Shown piece by piece: positions 1 through 7,674 of a stretch of DNA of 38,376 nucleotides. Every line of letters begins with the position of its first letter. The stretch's first letter is position 1. Source of the stretch: Eubacterium sp. GTDB lineage: Bacteria; Bacillota; Clostridia; Oscillospirales; Acutalibacteraceae. Made by a program: the position numbers and the translations under genes. The notes beneath the pieces are model-generated. The model had not been told where the DNA came from, did not search any database, and saw nothing but the letters and a program-made list of their open reading frames with translations. Location of the stretch: contig JAFUEH010000035.1 in NCBI GenBank assembly GCA_017463985.1, positions 1 through 38,376 on the forward strand, written 5' to 3'.

Positions 1-32
1 ACGAGTTCTTTGATAATATTCTTTTGAGACAT
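1..32 (-). CDS. 5' end of an unidentified leftward gene (partial)
   Basis: On the minus strand an ATG at 32-30 opens a frame reading MSQKNIIKEL to the window edge. It is preceded by GGAGTG with 6 nt spacing, a good ribosome binding site. A possible promoter lies upstream on the same strand (GAGACA at 98-93, 17 nt, TACAAT at 75-70). Only ten codons are visible, so no function can be given. The start codon lies inside the right arm of an inverted repeat (26-36 with 88-98). Confidence 0.5.
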   Translation of the reverse strand, partial: MSQKNIIKEL

Positions 33-98
33 ATTCTTCACTCCATTCTATTTGGTTTTCGTCGACTCTATTGTAATGGCTTTTTCGGAATATGTCTC
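26..98. repeat. 11-bp perfect inverted repeat around a leader
   Basis: GAGACATATTC at 26-36 is exactly repeated in inverse at 88-98, 51 nt apart. A second short pair (CCATT 43-47, AATGG 75-79) lies inside. For the leftward gene, one arm contains the ATG and the other covers the candidate -35 box. If transcription started further upstream, the pairing would hide the start codon. On the + strand the distal arm is followed by G and six T, so a rightward terminator with a large loop is another reading. Confidence 0.45.
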
Positions 99-114
99 GT
101 TTTTTGTTTCCTTT

Positions 115-157
115 TTTACAAAAAAACAAATGTTGAGGTATTCCTACCCCAACATTT
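115..157 (-). terminator. Intrinsic terminator, leftward
   Basis: Arms 128-140 and 145-157 pair over 13 positions with one A/C mismatch and a TTCC loop. Read leftward, the stem is followed by G and then seven T (126-120). It would stop read-through from the zinc-ribbon gene before the leftward gene at 32. A TATAAT on the minus strand (163-158) abuts the stem, but no convincing -35 box was found for it. Confidence 0.6.
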
Positions 158-190
158 ATTATAGAACCTTATTTTATTGATGAGTGTTTG

Positions 191-222
191 AAAAAGAAAA
201 GGTTGCCTTCTGAGAGACAACC
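191..222 (-). terminator. Intrinsic terminator of the zinc-ribbon gene
   Basis: Read leftward, GGTTGTCT (222-215) pairs with AGGCAACC (208-201) with one G-U pair and a 6-nt loop. It is followed by a T-rich run (200-191). It begins 15 nt after the stop codon of the leftward zinc-ribbon gene. Confidence 0.7.
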
Positions 223-237
223 CCATTTCGCTTTGTT

Positions 238-711
238 TCATTGCATTCCTGCGAATTGACCAATTAAAAGCAAAACATTCAGCACAATACCGATAATGGC
301 AAAAATTCTAACCTTTTTGGCTTGGTTGTTTGCTTCGATGCTGTTGTTGGCATCAATGGCAGCACTCATCTTTTTGTAAGGACCCAATGCTAAAAGACCC
401 CAAAGGATTCCGCACAAGAAGCCGAGAACAAGAAGCACGGTGTGAACCGTTTTGTTCGGCATCGGGCCGCTTGGTACGGCGTTCTGCTGTGTGTACTGAG
501 GCTGATAGAATGGTTGCTGCTGCGGTGCATACTGTCCAGGCGCGGCGTCTTGTACCGGCGGCTGATAGTATGGCTGCTGCGGCTCGTACTGTCCTTGCGC
601 AGCGTCTTGTACCGGCGGCTGCGGTGCTGTAGCAGTAGCGGCATTTCCGCAATTGGGACAAAAGGCTGCCCCATCAGGGATGGTAGTTCCACAAGCTTGA
701 CAAATTTCCAT
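238..711 (-). CDS. Zinc-ribbon, CD225/dispanin-like two-helix membrane protein
   Basis: This 157-residue protein starts with a zinc ribbon (CQAC at 4-7, CPNC at 18-21). A Pro/Gln/Tyr-rich linker follows that contains two adjacent copies of a unit of about 19 residues beginning PVQDAA. The C-terminal half has two hydrophobic helices separated by a short polar, Asn-rich segment, the layout of CD225/dispanin-type proteins. The start is supported by AAAGGAGG 7 nt upstream and by a TTGACA-18-TACAAT promoter. The family is common in gut Firmicutes and has no defined function; a membrane sensor or scaffold role would be a guess. The linker repeat is also visible in the DNA (about 510-625), so length variation between strains is likely. 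Confidence 0.8.
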   Translation of the reverse strand: MEICQACGTTIPDGAAFCPNCGNAATATAPQPPVQDAAQGQYEPQQPYYQPPVQDAAPGQYAPQQQPFYQPQYTQQNAVPSGPMPNKTVHTVLLVLGFLCGILWGLLALGPYKKMSAAIDANNSIEANNQAKKVRIFAIIGIVLNVLLLIGQFAGMQ

Positions 712-740
712 AAGGTTTACCTCCTTTTTTATTTAATATC

Positions 741-770
741 ATTGTATCATTTTGGTGTGTTTCCTGTCAA
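741..770 (-). promoter_or_regulatory. Sigma-A promoter of the zinc-ribbon gene
   Basis: On the minus strand TTGACA (770-765), an 18-nt spacer and TACAAT (746-741), with a TG one base before the -10 (extended -10). It is divergent from the promoter at 816-844, with about 45 bp between the two -35 boxes. Confidence 0.75.
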
Positions 771-815
771 CATAATTGTGGAAATTCATTACACAGGCGT
801 GGCAATGTCTATCTG

Positions 816-844
816 TTGACAGAAGGGGAGAACTGTGCTATAAT
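816..844 (+). promoter_or_regulatory. Consensus sigma-A promoter
   Basis: TTGACA (816-821), 17 nt, TATAAT (839-844), plus TGC just before the -10. This is a perfect match to the consensus. It drives the membrane protein at 877 and probably the HIT gene behind it. Confidence 0.85.
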
Positions 845-876
845 ACATATATAAACTATGCATTTTAGGAGGCACT

Positions 877-1800
877 ATGGAATTTCTGAAGGAAAACTGG
901 TATCTGCTGCTTACCACCTTTGTGGCAGTTGCGTGCCGGTGGTTCTATGTATTTGCGATTTACGCCAATAGTAAGGCGTTGTCAAAAAACAGACCTGCGC
1001 TCTACTTCGTATTGGCGTTATTTTTTCCGGTGATCACCGGCTTTGTGCTGCTCTTTCAGCAAAAGAAAGTAGATAAAAACAACGATGATTATCGCAGGAG
1101 TCTGCGCTATTTTGTCGTTGCTGCCTGTCTGTTTGCCGTTCTCTGCGGCTTGACGGCTTACGGTGCGGCTCGCCGTCTGGACGAGGACAAAGAGGAAACC
1201 TATTTTGACGAAAATATCACCTTCTATGACGCTGAGCACAATGCCTATCAGTTCGATTTTGAAAACAAGGGCTTTGATTATCTGTTTGATGAAGAAGCGC
1301 AGCCGCTCGATGCCGACCTGTGCTACTTGGACAGCAATAACCTGCTTTACTTTGACGGGGATATGAATATTACGGTGGATTCAGAGGGTCACTGTGTTGA
1401 CGGACAGGGGAACGTATACTGTCCGGTGCGTTATGTTCAGCTGGACGGCAACGGCGATTATGTAACGGAGTTTGTGGACCAAAAGCCCTACTATGACCGT
1501 GAGGGAAAGGCCTATGTTTACAGCAATGTGCCGTTCTACAATAATGCCGGTGACAAATATTATTTTTCGATTGCCTCCGGCGAAACGTCCGGCGTCTTTA
1601 CGAACCTGACGACCGGCGAGGAAATTGACGGCAGCAACGCGTTTGTTGACGAAAACGGCTACCTGCTGGCACCGGAGCCTGTCACGCTGACCAAGACAGC
1701 GCACGGACAGTGGCTCGACGCGGACGAAAATGTTTATTACAGTGCTACCGCGGTGCAATGGACCGAGGACGGTACGCTGACGTATATCGGTTTGGAGTGA
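877..1800 (+). CDS. Three-helix membrane protein with an acidic repeat domain, function unknown
   Basis: 307 residues. Three hydrophobic segments lie near 8-30, 41-61 and 78-98. From about residue 105 a soluble, very acidic and Tyr-rich region follows, with loosely repeated units of the type aromatic-D-x-x-G/N-x-x-Y (for example YDREGKAY, YNNAGDKYY, LDADENVYY). These suggest a repetitive beta structure. No catalytic motif is seen and I do not recognise the family. The ATG follows TAGGAGG with good spacing behind a perfect promoter. The stop is 5 nt before the HIT gene, so the two are probably co-transcribed. Confidence 0.75.
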   Translation: MEFLKENWYLLLTTFVAVACRWFYVFAIYANSKALSKNRPALYFVLALFFPVITGFVLLFQQKKVDKNNDDYRRSLRYFVVAACLFAVLCGLTAYGAARRLDEDKEETYFDENITFYDAEHNAYQFDFENKGFDYLFDEEAQPLDADLCYLDSNNLLYFDGDMNITVDSEGHCVDGQGNVYCPVRYVQLDGNGDYVTEFVDQKPYYDREGKAYVYSNVPFYNNAGDKYYFSIASGETSGVFTNLTTGEEIDGSNAFVDENGYLLAPEPVTLTKTAHGQWLDADENVYYSATAVQWTEDGTLTYIGLE

Positions 1801-1805
1801 GTGAA

Positions 1806-2279
1806 ATGTCAGAGAAAATAGACGGCTGCCCGTATTGCTACATCGCGCCGCAGGAGCAGCGCCGACTGTTACTGACGCAGGGCACCTGGCTGGTGTTTTT
1901 GGCAGAGCGTCAGGATTATATCGGCCACTGCGTACTGGTGCACCGTGAGCATCTTGACCGCTTGAGCGATACCACGGTACAGGATTTTATGGATCTGATG
2001 ATGGTGGTGCGCTTGCTGGAAAAGGCGGCAGAAAGTGTTTTTGACGCTACGAATTTCAACTGGTCGTGCCTGATGAACGACGCTTTTAAGGAGACGGAAT
2101 TTAATCCGCATTTGCATCTGCACTTTCGTCCGCGCTATCAAGACGCGGTGAAGGTGCTGGACAACAGCTATGTTGATGGGGAATTCAGCCACCATTACGA
2201 TCCGCATAAGCCGGATCAGCTGAACGAGGCGGAAAAGGAGGAGGTCTTTCGCAGACTATATGCTTATTTACACGCATAA
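1806..2279 (+). CDS. HIT-family protein (histidine triad hydrolase)
   Basis: 157 residues. The C-terminal half carries the histidine triad H102-L-H104-L-H106-F, and a Cys lies in the N-terminal CPYC. HIT proteins hydrolyse or transfer nucleoside monophosphates from dinucleotides, AMP-amides and similar substrates; the central His is the nucleophile. The substrate cannot be told from sequence. I chose the ATG at 1806 because it follows a GGAGTG 5 nt after the upstream stop and gives a normal HIT N-terminus. An upstream GTG at 1710 in the same frame would overlap the previous gene by 90 nt and adds Arg-rich out-of-frame sequence. Confidence 0.85.
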   Translation: MSEKIDGCPYCYIAPQEQRRLLLTQGTWLVFLAERQDYIGHCVLVHREHLDRLSDTTVQDFMDLMMVVRLLEKAAESVFDATNFNWSCLMNDAFKETEFNPHLHLHFRPRYQDAVKVLDNSYVDGEFSHHYDPHKPDQLNEAEKEEVFRRLYAYLHA

Positions 2280-2364
2280 GGCGTCCTGAGCCGGTCGAAG
2301 CACCGCGGCTATCCGTGGCGACAGCACGCTTTGTCTCTTTCTCCACATACAAAAATATCATCAA

Positions 2365-2404
2365 AAGAATGCCCTGAAAACACGCTGCTTTCGGGGCATT
2401 CTGC
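2365..2404 (+). terminator. Hairpin terminator after the HIT gene
   Basis: GAATGCCCTGAAA (2367-2379) pairs with TTTCGGGGCATTC (2389-2401) with one G-U pair and a 9-nt loop. Flanking A and T runs extend the stem. The T tract is broken (TGCTTTTG), so strength is uncertain. The rest of 2280-2457 shows no gene. Confidence 0.55.
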
Positions 2405-2457
2405 TTTTGCGGCGGCCTGTTTTTACCGTTTTGTAATATATTTTTTGAGTAATATTC

Positions 2458-2486
2458 TTTACAATAAATAGCAATTATATTATTAT
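2458..2486 (+). promoter_or_regulatory. Sigma-A promoter of the pyrH-polC unit
   Basis: TTTACA (2458-2463), 17 nt, TATTAT (2481-2486), in a very AT-rich stretch that offers a second -10 (TATAAT 2486-2491). It is 31 nt upstream of the pyrH ATG. No further clear promoter is seen before polC ends. Confidence 0.65.
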
Positions 2487-2517
2487 ATAATAAATAAATA
2501 TATGGAGGTATACTTGT

Positions 2518-3225
2518 ATGGGTATAGCTTATAAAAGAATTTTGCTTAAGTTATCCGGCGAGGTGCTTGCGGGCGAAGCCAGAAAGGGAATTGATAATGC
2601 CACGGTGCTGAATATCTGCCGTTCTGTGAAGGCGGTGGCTGATTTGGGCGTAGAGGTGGCGATTGTTGTCGGCGGCGGCAATTTCTGGCGCGGCAGAACC
2701 AGCGAGCACATGGACAGAACCCGTGCCGACCATATCGGTATGCTGGCTACGGCCATGAACTCTTTGGCGCTCTGTGACGCGCTGGAGCAGCTTGGCGCTG
2801 ATGTACGTGTACAGACAGCAATCGAAATGCGCCAGATCGCAGAGCCGTATATCCGCAATAAGGCGATCCGTCATTTTGAAAAAGGCAGAATCGTGATTTT
2901 CGGCTGCGGTACAGGCTCACCCTTCTTTTCAACGGATACCGCCGCTGCGCTGCGCTCCGTTGAGATCAACGCCGACGCACTGCTGAAGGCGACGAACGTC
3001 GACGGTGTTTACGATAAAGACCCGAATAAGTTTGACGACGCTGTCAAGTTTGATACCGTGTCCTTCCAGGAGGTCATCACACGTGACCTGAAGGTGATGG
3101 ACTCTACCGCCTTCTCCCTCTGCAAGGATAATGATATGCCGATCATCGTATTCAATCTGAACGATCCGGAAAACATTGTGAGAGTGGTTAACGGAGAAGA
3201 GATCGGCACAACCGTCAGAAATTAA
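2518..3225 (+). CDS. pyrH: UMP kinase
   Basis: 235 residues, the normal length. It phosphorylates UMP to UDP with ATP in pyrimidine nucleotide synthesis. It belongs to the amino-acid-kinase fold: KLSGE near residue 10 and [10 protein letters not shown] near residue 50 form the nucleotide and phosphate loops. [15 protein letters not shown] and the [10 protein letters not shown] motif typical of UMP kinases follow. The ATG lies 8 nt after GGAGG. It is first in the unit and directly followed by frr, the usual bacterial order (pyrH-frr-uppS-cdsA). The enzyme is normally hexameric and regulated by GTP and UTP. Confidence 0.97.
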   Translation: MGIAYKRILLKLSGEVLAGEARKGIDNATVLNICRSVKAVADLGVEVAIVVGGGNFWRGRTSEHMDRTRADHIGMLATAMNSLALCDALEQLGADVRVQTAIEMRQIAEPYIRNKAIRHFEKGRIVIFGCGTGSPFFSTDTAAALRSVEINADALLKATNVDGVYDKDPNKFDDAVKFDTVSFQEVITRDLKVMDSTAFSLCKDNDMPIIVFNLNDPENIVRVVNGEEIGTTVRN

Positions 3226-3247
3226 TTGAACGATAAAGGAGTAAATT

Positions 3248-3802
3248 ATGGAACAAGTATTTGAAAGAACCGAAAGCAGAATGGATAAATGCCTTGACTC
3301 GCTGGACAGAGATTTCCAGACCATCAGAGCCGGCAGAGCCAATCCGAAAATTTTAAATAACATCACGGTGGAGTACTACGGAACGCCTACGCCGCTGAAT
3401 CAGCTGGCATCTATTTCTGTTCCGGAAGCACGGCTGCTGACGATCCAGCCCTTCGATCCGTCGATCCTGAAGGACATTGAGAAAGCGATCAATGTTTCCG
3501 ACATCGGTATCAATCCGCAAAACGACGGCAAGATCATTCGCCTTGCCTTCCCGCAGCTGACAGAGGAGCACAGAAAGAGCCTTGTGAAGGAGGTTTCCAA
3601 GCGCGGTGAGGACGCGAAGGTAGCGATCAGAAACGTGCGCCGCGACGCCATGGACGACATCAAGAAGCTCAAGAAGAACAGCGAGATCACTGAGGATGAG
3701 CAAAAGGACGGCGAGAAAAGGCTGCAGGATATTACCGACAAGTATATTAAGCAGGTAGACACCATGGTGAAGAAAAAGGAAGAAGAGGTTCTTTCTATCT
3801 GA
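3248..3802 (+). CDS. frr: Ribosome recycling factor
   Basis: 184 residues, the typical size. Together with EF-G it splits the post-termination ribosome. Family hallmarks are seen: RAGRANP near residue 30, the YYGTPTPLNQ segment, and the C-terminal long helix with VRRDAMDDIKKLKK. The gene is 22 nt behind pyrH, with AAAGGAG before the ATG. A short hairpin follows that may reduce read-through into uppS. Confidence 0.97.
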   Translation: MEQVFERTESRMDKCLDSLDRDFQTIRAGRANPKILNNITVEYYGTPTPLNQLASISVPEARLLTIQPFDPSILKDIEKAINVSDIGINPQNDGKIIRLAFPQLTEEHRKSLVKEVSKRGEDAKVAIRNVRRDAMDDIKKLKKNSEITEDEQKDGEKRLQDITDKYIKQVDTMVKKKEEEVLSI

Positions 3803-3816
3803 CCTGACGTTAACGT

Positions 3817-3844
3817 GGAGCGATGTCATCATCGCTCCGTTTTG
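3817..3844 (+). terminator. Short hairpin between frr and uppS
   Basis: GGAGCGATG (3817-3825) and CATCGCTCC (3830-3838) form a perfect 9-bp stem with a TCAT loop. G and four T follow. The T tract is short, so partial termination (attenuation) before uppS is more likely than a full stop. Confidence 0.55.
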
Positions 3845-3874
3845 TGACTAATCACTGTTTTAGGAGCGGAAGTC

Positions 3875-4594
3875 ATGGCTTTATTTACAAAGAAAAAAGA
3901 TGAGGAACGCCCGTCCTTTCAGGTGCTCCCGAATCACCTCGGAATCATTATGGACGGCAACGGGCGCTGGGCAAAAAAAAGAGGTCTGCCGCGTAAAGCC
4001 GGCCATAAGCAAGGCGCTGATGTGTTCCGTACCATTTCACAGGAATGTGCCGACCTGGGCATCCGTTACGTGACGTTTTATGCCTTTTCTACGGAGAACT
4101 GGAAACGGCCGCAGGAAGAGGTGGACGCGCTGATGGCGCTGTTTAAGGACTATCTGCTGGAGGCAAAGCAAGACTTTGTCAAGGCCGGCAACAACAAGAT
4201 CAAGTTCATTGGTGAGCGTGAGGGAATTTCGCCGGAGCTGCTGGAGTTGATGGATGAGGCGGAGGCAGAAACCGCCGGACATACCGGTACGACCGTGTAT
4301 TTGGCGATCAACTATGGCGGCCGACAGGAGATTGTCAGTGCCGTTAATCGGCTGATAGCTGAAGGAAAAACAGCAGTGACAGAGCAGGATATTTCAGACA
4401 GTATCTATACTGTTCCGGAGTGTGACCTGATCATCCGACCGTCGGGCGAGCAGCGGCTGTCTAACTTCCTGCTGTGGCAGGCTGCTTATGCTGAATTTTG
4501 GTACAGCGACGTGCTGTGGCCGGATTTCAAAAAAAGTGACTTGTATGCCGCATTAAGAGAATTTGAAAAGCGCAACAGGCGCTTTGGAGGGTAA
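3875..4594 (+). CDS. uppS: Undecaprenyl diphosphate synthase (cis-prenyltransferase)
   Basis: 239 residues. It extends farnesyl diphosphate with isopentenyl diphosphate to the C55 lipid carrier for peptidoglycan and wall polymers. The motif HLGIIMDGNGRWAKKRG has the catalytic Asp at 27. FYAFSTENWKRP and the C-terminal RPSGEQRLSNFLLWQ segment are also typical. The start is an ATG behind GGAGCGGAAG. The last bases carry the ribosome binding site of cdsA. It fits with dxr and ispG downstream, which supply the isoprenoid precursors. Confidence 0.96.
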   Translation: MALFTKKKDEERPSFQVLPNHLGIIMDGNGRWAKKRGLPRKAGHKQGADVFRTISQECADLGIRYVTFYAFSTENWKRPQEEVDALMALFKDYLLEAKQDFVKAGNNKIKFIGEREGISPELLELMDEAEAETAGHTGTTVYLAINYGGRQEIVSAVNRLIAEGKTAVTEQDISDSIYTVPECDLIIRPSGEQRLSNFLLWQAAYAEFWYSDVLWPDFKKSDLYAALREFEKRNRRFGG

Positions 4595-4595
4595 T

Positions 4596-5462
4596 ATGAA
4601 ACAACGTTTGATTACGGCGTTTGCACTGCTGGCACTAGTCGCCGTACTGGTATGGCGTATTTATACGCCGGTGTTTATTGCTGTCATTGCTGCTTTTTCC
4701 GCCATCGCGGCAAATGAGATTATGCGCTGTGCTAAAATCAGCAATCGTTTTATTCTGATCGTCGGAACGGCAGCGGCGGCGATCGTTCCGTTTTTCTCCA
4801 GCGCCAGCATTTTAGAACCGCTGGTACCGACAGAAGTATGGTTTAACGTGATCAATGCTGTGCCGAGAGTGGTGTATGCCGTCGTGCTGATATTGGCATT
4901 CCTGCTCGCCATGCTCAAGGGGTATTCCCATACGAAGTTTGAGGATGTGGCGATCGCTGTGTTTGCGTCACTGCTAGTGCCTTATGCTTTTTCTATGTTC
5001 GGGATGCTGCGCGACCTCACCGGCTACAAGACGCAGATCGGTATCTACCTGATGTTTTACGGGTTGATTGCCGCGCTGGCAACGGACAGCGGCGCACAGC
5101 TTACCGGCATGGCGATCGGCAAAACAAAGATGGCGCCGAACATTTCCCCGAAAAAGACGGTGGAGGGCGCTGTCGGCGGTGTGATTTTTGCCATTATTTT
5201 ACAGGCCGTAGCGCTGCTGTTATACAATCGCTTTGCGACGGTAGGTTTGACGGCAAGGGAAGCGACGGCGCTGTTGATTGCTTCACCGTTTATGTCCTTT
5301 ATGGGCATGATGGGCGACCTGGCCTCGTCTGTATTGAAGCGTAATTTCGGCGTAAAGGATTTCGGTAAGATCTTCCCCGGTCACGGCGGTGTGATGGACA
5401 GAATGGATTCTTCGCTGTTTACCGTTCCGCTGACGTATTGCGTGGCGATCATCGTATTTTAA
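4596..5462 (+). CDS. cdsA: Phosphatidate cytidylyltransferase
   Basis: 288 residues, integral membrane protein with about eight hydrophobic segments. It makes CDP-diacylglycerol from phosphatidate and CTP, the branch point of phospholipid synthesis. The C-terminal family signature is complete (residues 244 to about 271: SSVLKR, then KDFGKIFPGHGG, then DRMD). I chose the ATG at 4596, two bases after the uppS stop and behind GGAGG. An ATG at 4563 would overlap uppS and lacks this site. Confidence 0.95.
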   Translation: MKQRLITAFALLALVAVLVWRIYTPVFIAVIAAFSAIAANEIMRCAKISNRFILIVGTAAAAIVPFFSSASILEPLVPTEVWFNVINAVPRVVYAVVLILAFLLAMLKGYSHTKFEDVAIAVFASLLVPYAFSMFGMLRDLTGYKTQIGIYLMFYGLIAALATDSGAQLTGMAIGKTKMAPNISPKKTVEGAVGGVIFAIILQAVALLLYNRFATVGLTAREATALLIASPFMSFMGMMGDLASSVLKRNFGVKDFGKIFPGHGGVMDRMDSSLFTVPLTYCVAIIVF

Positions 5463-5475
5463 ATGGGGTGACAGT

Positions 5476-6624
5476 ATGACGAAGAATATTGCATTACTCG
5501 GCTCTACCGGCTCGATCGGAACCCAGTCGCTGGACGTATGCCGGATGCACGGCTACGGCGTCAAGTGCCTGACCGCTTCTTCCCGTGTGGAGGAGATGGA
5601 GCAGCAGGTAAGAGAATTTCGGCCGGAGCTTGTTTGCATGATGAATGAGCAGGCGGCGGCTGACCTGAAGGTGCGTATTGCCGATACGGCTACGAAGGTC
5701 GTCAGCGGCATGGATGGCTTGATTGCCTGCGCTACCTACGACGGCGCTGATACGGTGCTGAATGCGGTGGTCGGTATGGTCGGTCTGGAGCCTACACTGG
5801 CTGCGATCGCGGCCAAAAAGACAGTTGCCTTGGCGAATAAAGAAACGCTGGTTGCCGGCGGTCACCTGGTGACGAATTTGGCAAAAGAAAACGGCGTAGA
5901 CATTCTGCCGGTGGATAGTGAGCATTCCGCCATCTTCCAAGCGCTACAGGGCAGTCCGCGCAAGGAAGCAGTCAAAAAAATCATTTTGACGGCCTCCGGC
6001 GGTCCGTTCTTCGGCCGGACACTGGACGAGCTGGAAAACGTGACGGCGGCAGACGCATTAAAGCATCCTAACTGGGATATGGGCGCAAAAATCACCATCG
6101 ATTCTGCTACGATGATGAATAAGGGACTGGAGTTTATTGAAGCCAAGTGGCTTTTCGATATGCCGGGTGAGGATATAGAGATCGTAGTGCACCGAGAATC
6201 GGTGCTGCATTCCGCTATCGTTTATCAGGACAATTCCGTGATCGCACAGCTTGGTGTGCCGGATATGCGTATTCCGATTCAGTATGCGCTGACCTATCCG
6301 GAGCGTAAACCGAGTCCGGTGAAGCCGCTCAGCTTGGCGGATTACGGTAAACTGACCTTTTTTGAGCCTGATTATGAGACCTTCCGCTGCATCAATGTCT
6401 GCAAGGAAGCGATCGCACTAGGCGGTCTCCATCCGGCAGCCGCCAACGGCGCAAACGAAGAAAGCGTGAAATTATTCCTGAACGGAAAAATTAAATTCAC
6501 GGATATTGCATATCTTAATTATGAAGCGATGAAGGCGGCTCCGGAGAAGCAGGACTTTACTTTGGAGGATGTGCTTGCTGCGGACAAAGCCGCCAGAAAA
6601 TACGTTTTGGAGACGGTGAAGTGA
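5476..6624 (+). CDS. dxr: 1-deoxy-D-xylulose 5-phosphate reductoisomerase
   Basis: 382 residues. It catalyses the second step of the MEP isoprenoid pathway, rearranging and reducing DXP to MEP with NADPH and a divalent metal. The N-terminal LGSTGSIGTQ is the NADPH loop. The metal site D147-S-E149-H is present, as are the ALANKE and SATMMNKGLE segments. Its stop overlaps the GTG start of rseP by 4 nt. The dxr-rseP-ispG order is widespread in Firmicutes. Confidence 0.97.
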   Translation: MTKNIALLGSTGSIGTQSLDVCRMHGYGVKCLTASSRVEEMEQQVREFRPELVCMMNEQAAADLKVRIADTATKVVSGMDGLIACATYDGADTVLNAVVGMVGLEPTLAAIAAKKTVALANKETLVAGGHLVTNLAKENGVDILPVDSEHSAIFQALQGSPRKEAVKKIILTASGGPFFGRTLDELENVTAADALKHPNWDMGAKITIDSATMMNKGLEFIEAKWLFDMPGEDIEIVVHRESVLHSAIVYQDNSVIAQLGVPDMRIPIQYALTYPERKPSPVKPLSLADYGKLTFFEPDYETFRCINVCKEAIALGGLHPAAANGANEESVKLFLNGKIKFTDIAYLNYEAMKAAPEKQDFTLEDVLAADKAARKYVLETVK

Positions 6625-7658
6625 TTTCAACAATTTGGCACACGGTTTACCCGATACTCATTGCCATCCTCTTTTTTGAGCTGATTATCATCATTCACGA
6701 GGCCGGCCACTTTGCAGCGGCACGGATGATGAAGATCAAGGTCAATGAGTTTTCCGTCGGTATGGGACCGAAGCTGATACAGTTTACAAAGGGCGAAACC
6801 AAATACACCCTGCGGCTGATCCTGTTTGGCGGTTATTGCGCGATGGAGGGCGAGAGCGAGGAAAGCGACGCCGAAAACTCCTTCTCAAAAAAGAAGGTGT
6901 GGCAGCGTATTTTTGTCGTCGTAGCCGGCGCGCTGATGAATCTCATTCTTGGTGTGGTCATCATCGCCATCCTGAGCTGTACACAGGGACTGATCGGCAC
7001 GACGTCGATTGCAAAGTTTGACGATAACGCTGTCAGTAACGCTGTGCTGCAGCAAGGCGATACGATCAAGGCGATCGACGGTATGCGTGTGTACTGCCCC
7101 AGCGATGTTTCCACCGGCCTTTCACGCAGTGCAGACAGTACGCTGGAGATGACGGTGCTGCGCGACGGCGAGGAGCTGCAGCTCAGCGTTCCCTTTGAAA
7201 TGGAGGACGTCGACGGTACACAGTTCATTAAGATGGATTTTTGGCTGCTCGGTGTAGAGAAAAATTTCAGTAATGTGGTAAAAAACGTGGCGACGGAATG
7301 GATGTCTTATGCACGTATGGTGTTCCTGTCGCTGCACGATATTATCATCGGGCGCTTTGGGTTGTCTGATCTGAGCGGACCGGTTGGTGCTGTCGGCGTT
7401 GTGTCAGACGCTGTGAAGGTGGGGTTCACGCCGATGCTGCGTATTATGGCGCTGCTGACGATCAACGTGGGACTTTTCAACCTGTTCCCGATACCGGCTC
7501 TGGACGGCTGGCGGCTGTTCCTGCTGATTTTTGAGGGCATATTCCGTAGGAAGCTGCCCGATAAATGGGAGTGGGCTATCAACGGCGCAGGCTTGGTACT
7601 GCTGCTCGGGTTGATGGCGGTGATCACTTTTTCTGATATAACCAAGCTATTTCGATAA
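6621..7658 (+). CDS. rseP: Site-2 intramembrane zinc metalloprotease
   Basis: 345 residues. It cleaves membrane-bound anti-sigma factors and signal-peptide remnants inside the bilayer. The zinc site HEAGH is at 26-30 in the first helix. A single PDZ-like domain lies in the middle (about 125-195). The third zinc ligand D295 is in NLFPIPALDGW near the C-terminus. The usual LDGG has Trp at 297 instead of the second Gly, which is unusual. The GTG start overlaps the dxr stop (GTGA) and follows GGAGACGG. The Asp ligand is intact, so I expect an active enzyme. Confidence 0.94.
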   Translation: MISTIWHTVYPILIAILFFELIIIIHEAGHFAAARMMKIKVNEFSVGMGPKLIQFTKGETKYTLRLILFGGYCAMEGESEESDAENSFSKKKVWQRIFVVVAGALMNLILGVVIIAILSCTQGLIGTTSIAKFDDNAVSNAVLQQGDTIKAIDGMRVYCPSDVSTGLSRSADSTLEMTVLRDGEELQLSVPFEMEDVDGTQFIKMDFWLLGVEKNFSNVVKNVATEWMSYARMVFLSLHDIIIGRFGLSDLSGPVGAVGVVSDAVKVGFTPMLRIMALLTINVGLFNLFPIPALDGWRLFLLIFEGIFRRKLPDKWEWAINGAGLVLLLGLMAVITFSDITKLFR

Positions 7659-7674
7659 CTGACGGTGAGATGTT

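Noticed and set aside
330-819. Open frames on the + strand and other frames across the zinc-ribbon gene.
   Set aside because: They are shadows of the repetitive Pro/Gln linker of the leftward gene, lack ribosome binding sites and give Arg/Cys-rich products.
2285-2310. TCCTGAGCCGGTCGAAGC-like sequence, similar to small GC-rich palindromic elements seen between genes in many bacteria.
   Set aside because: Only one imperfect copy is present and its two halves do not pair well here, so no repeat can be claimed.
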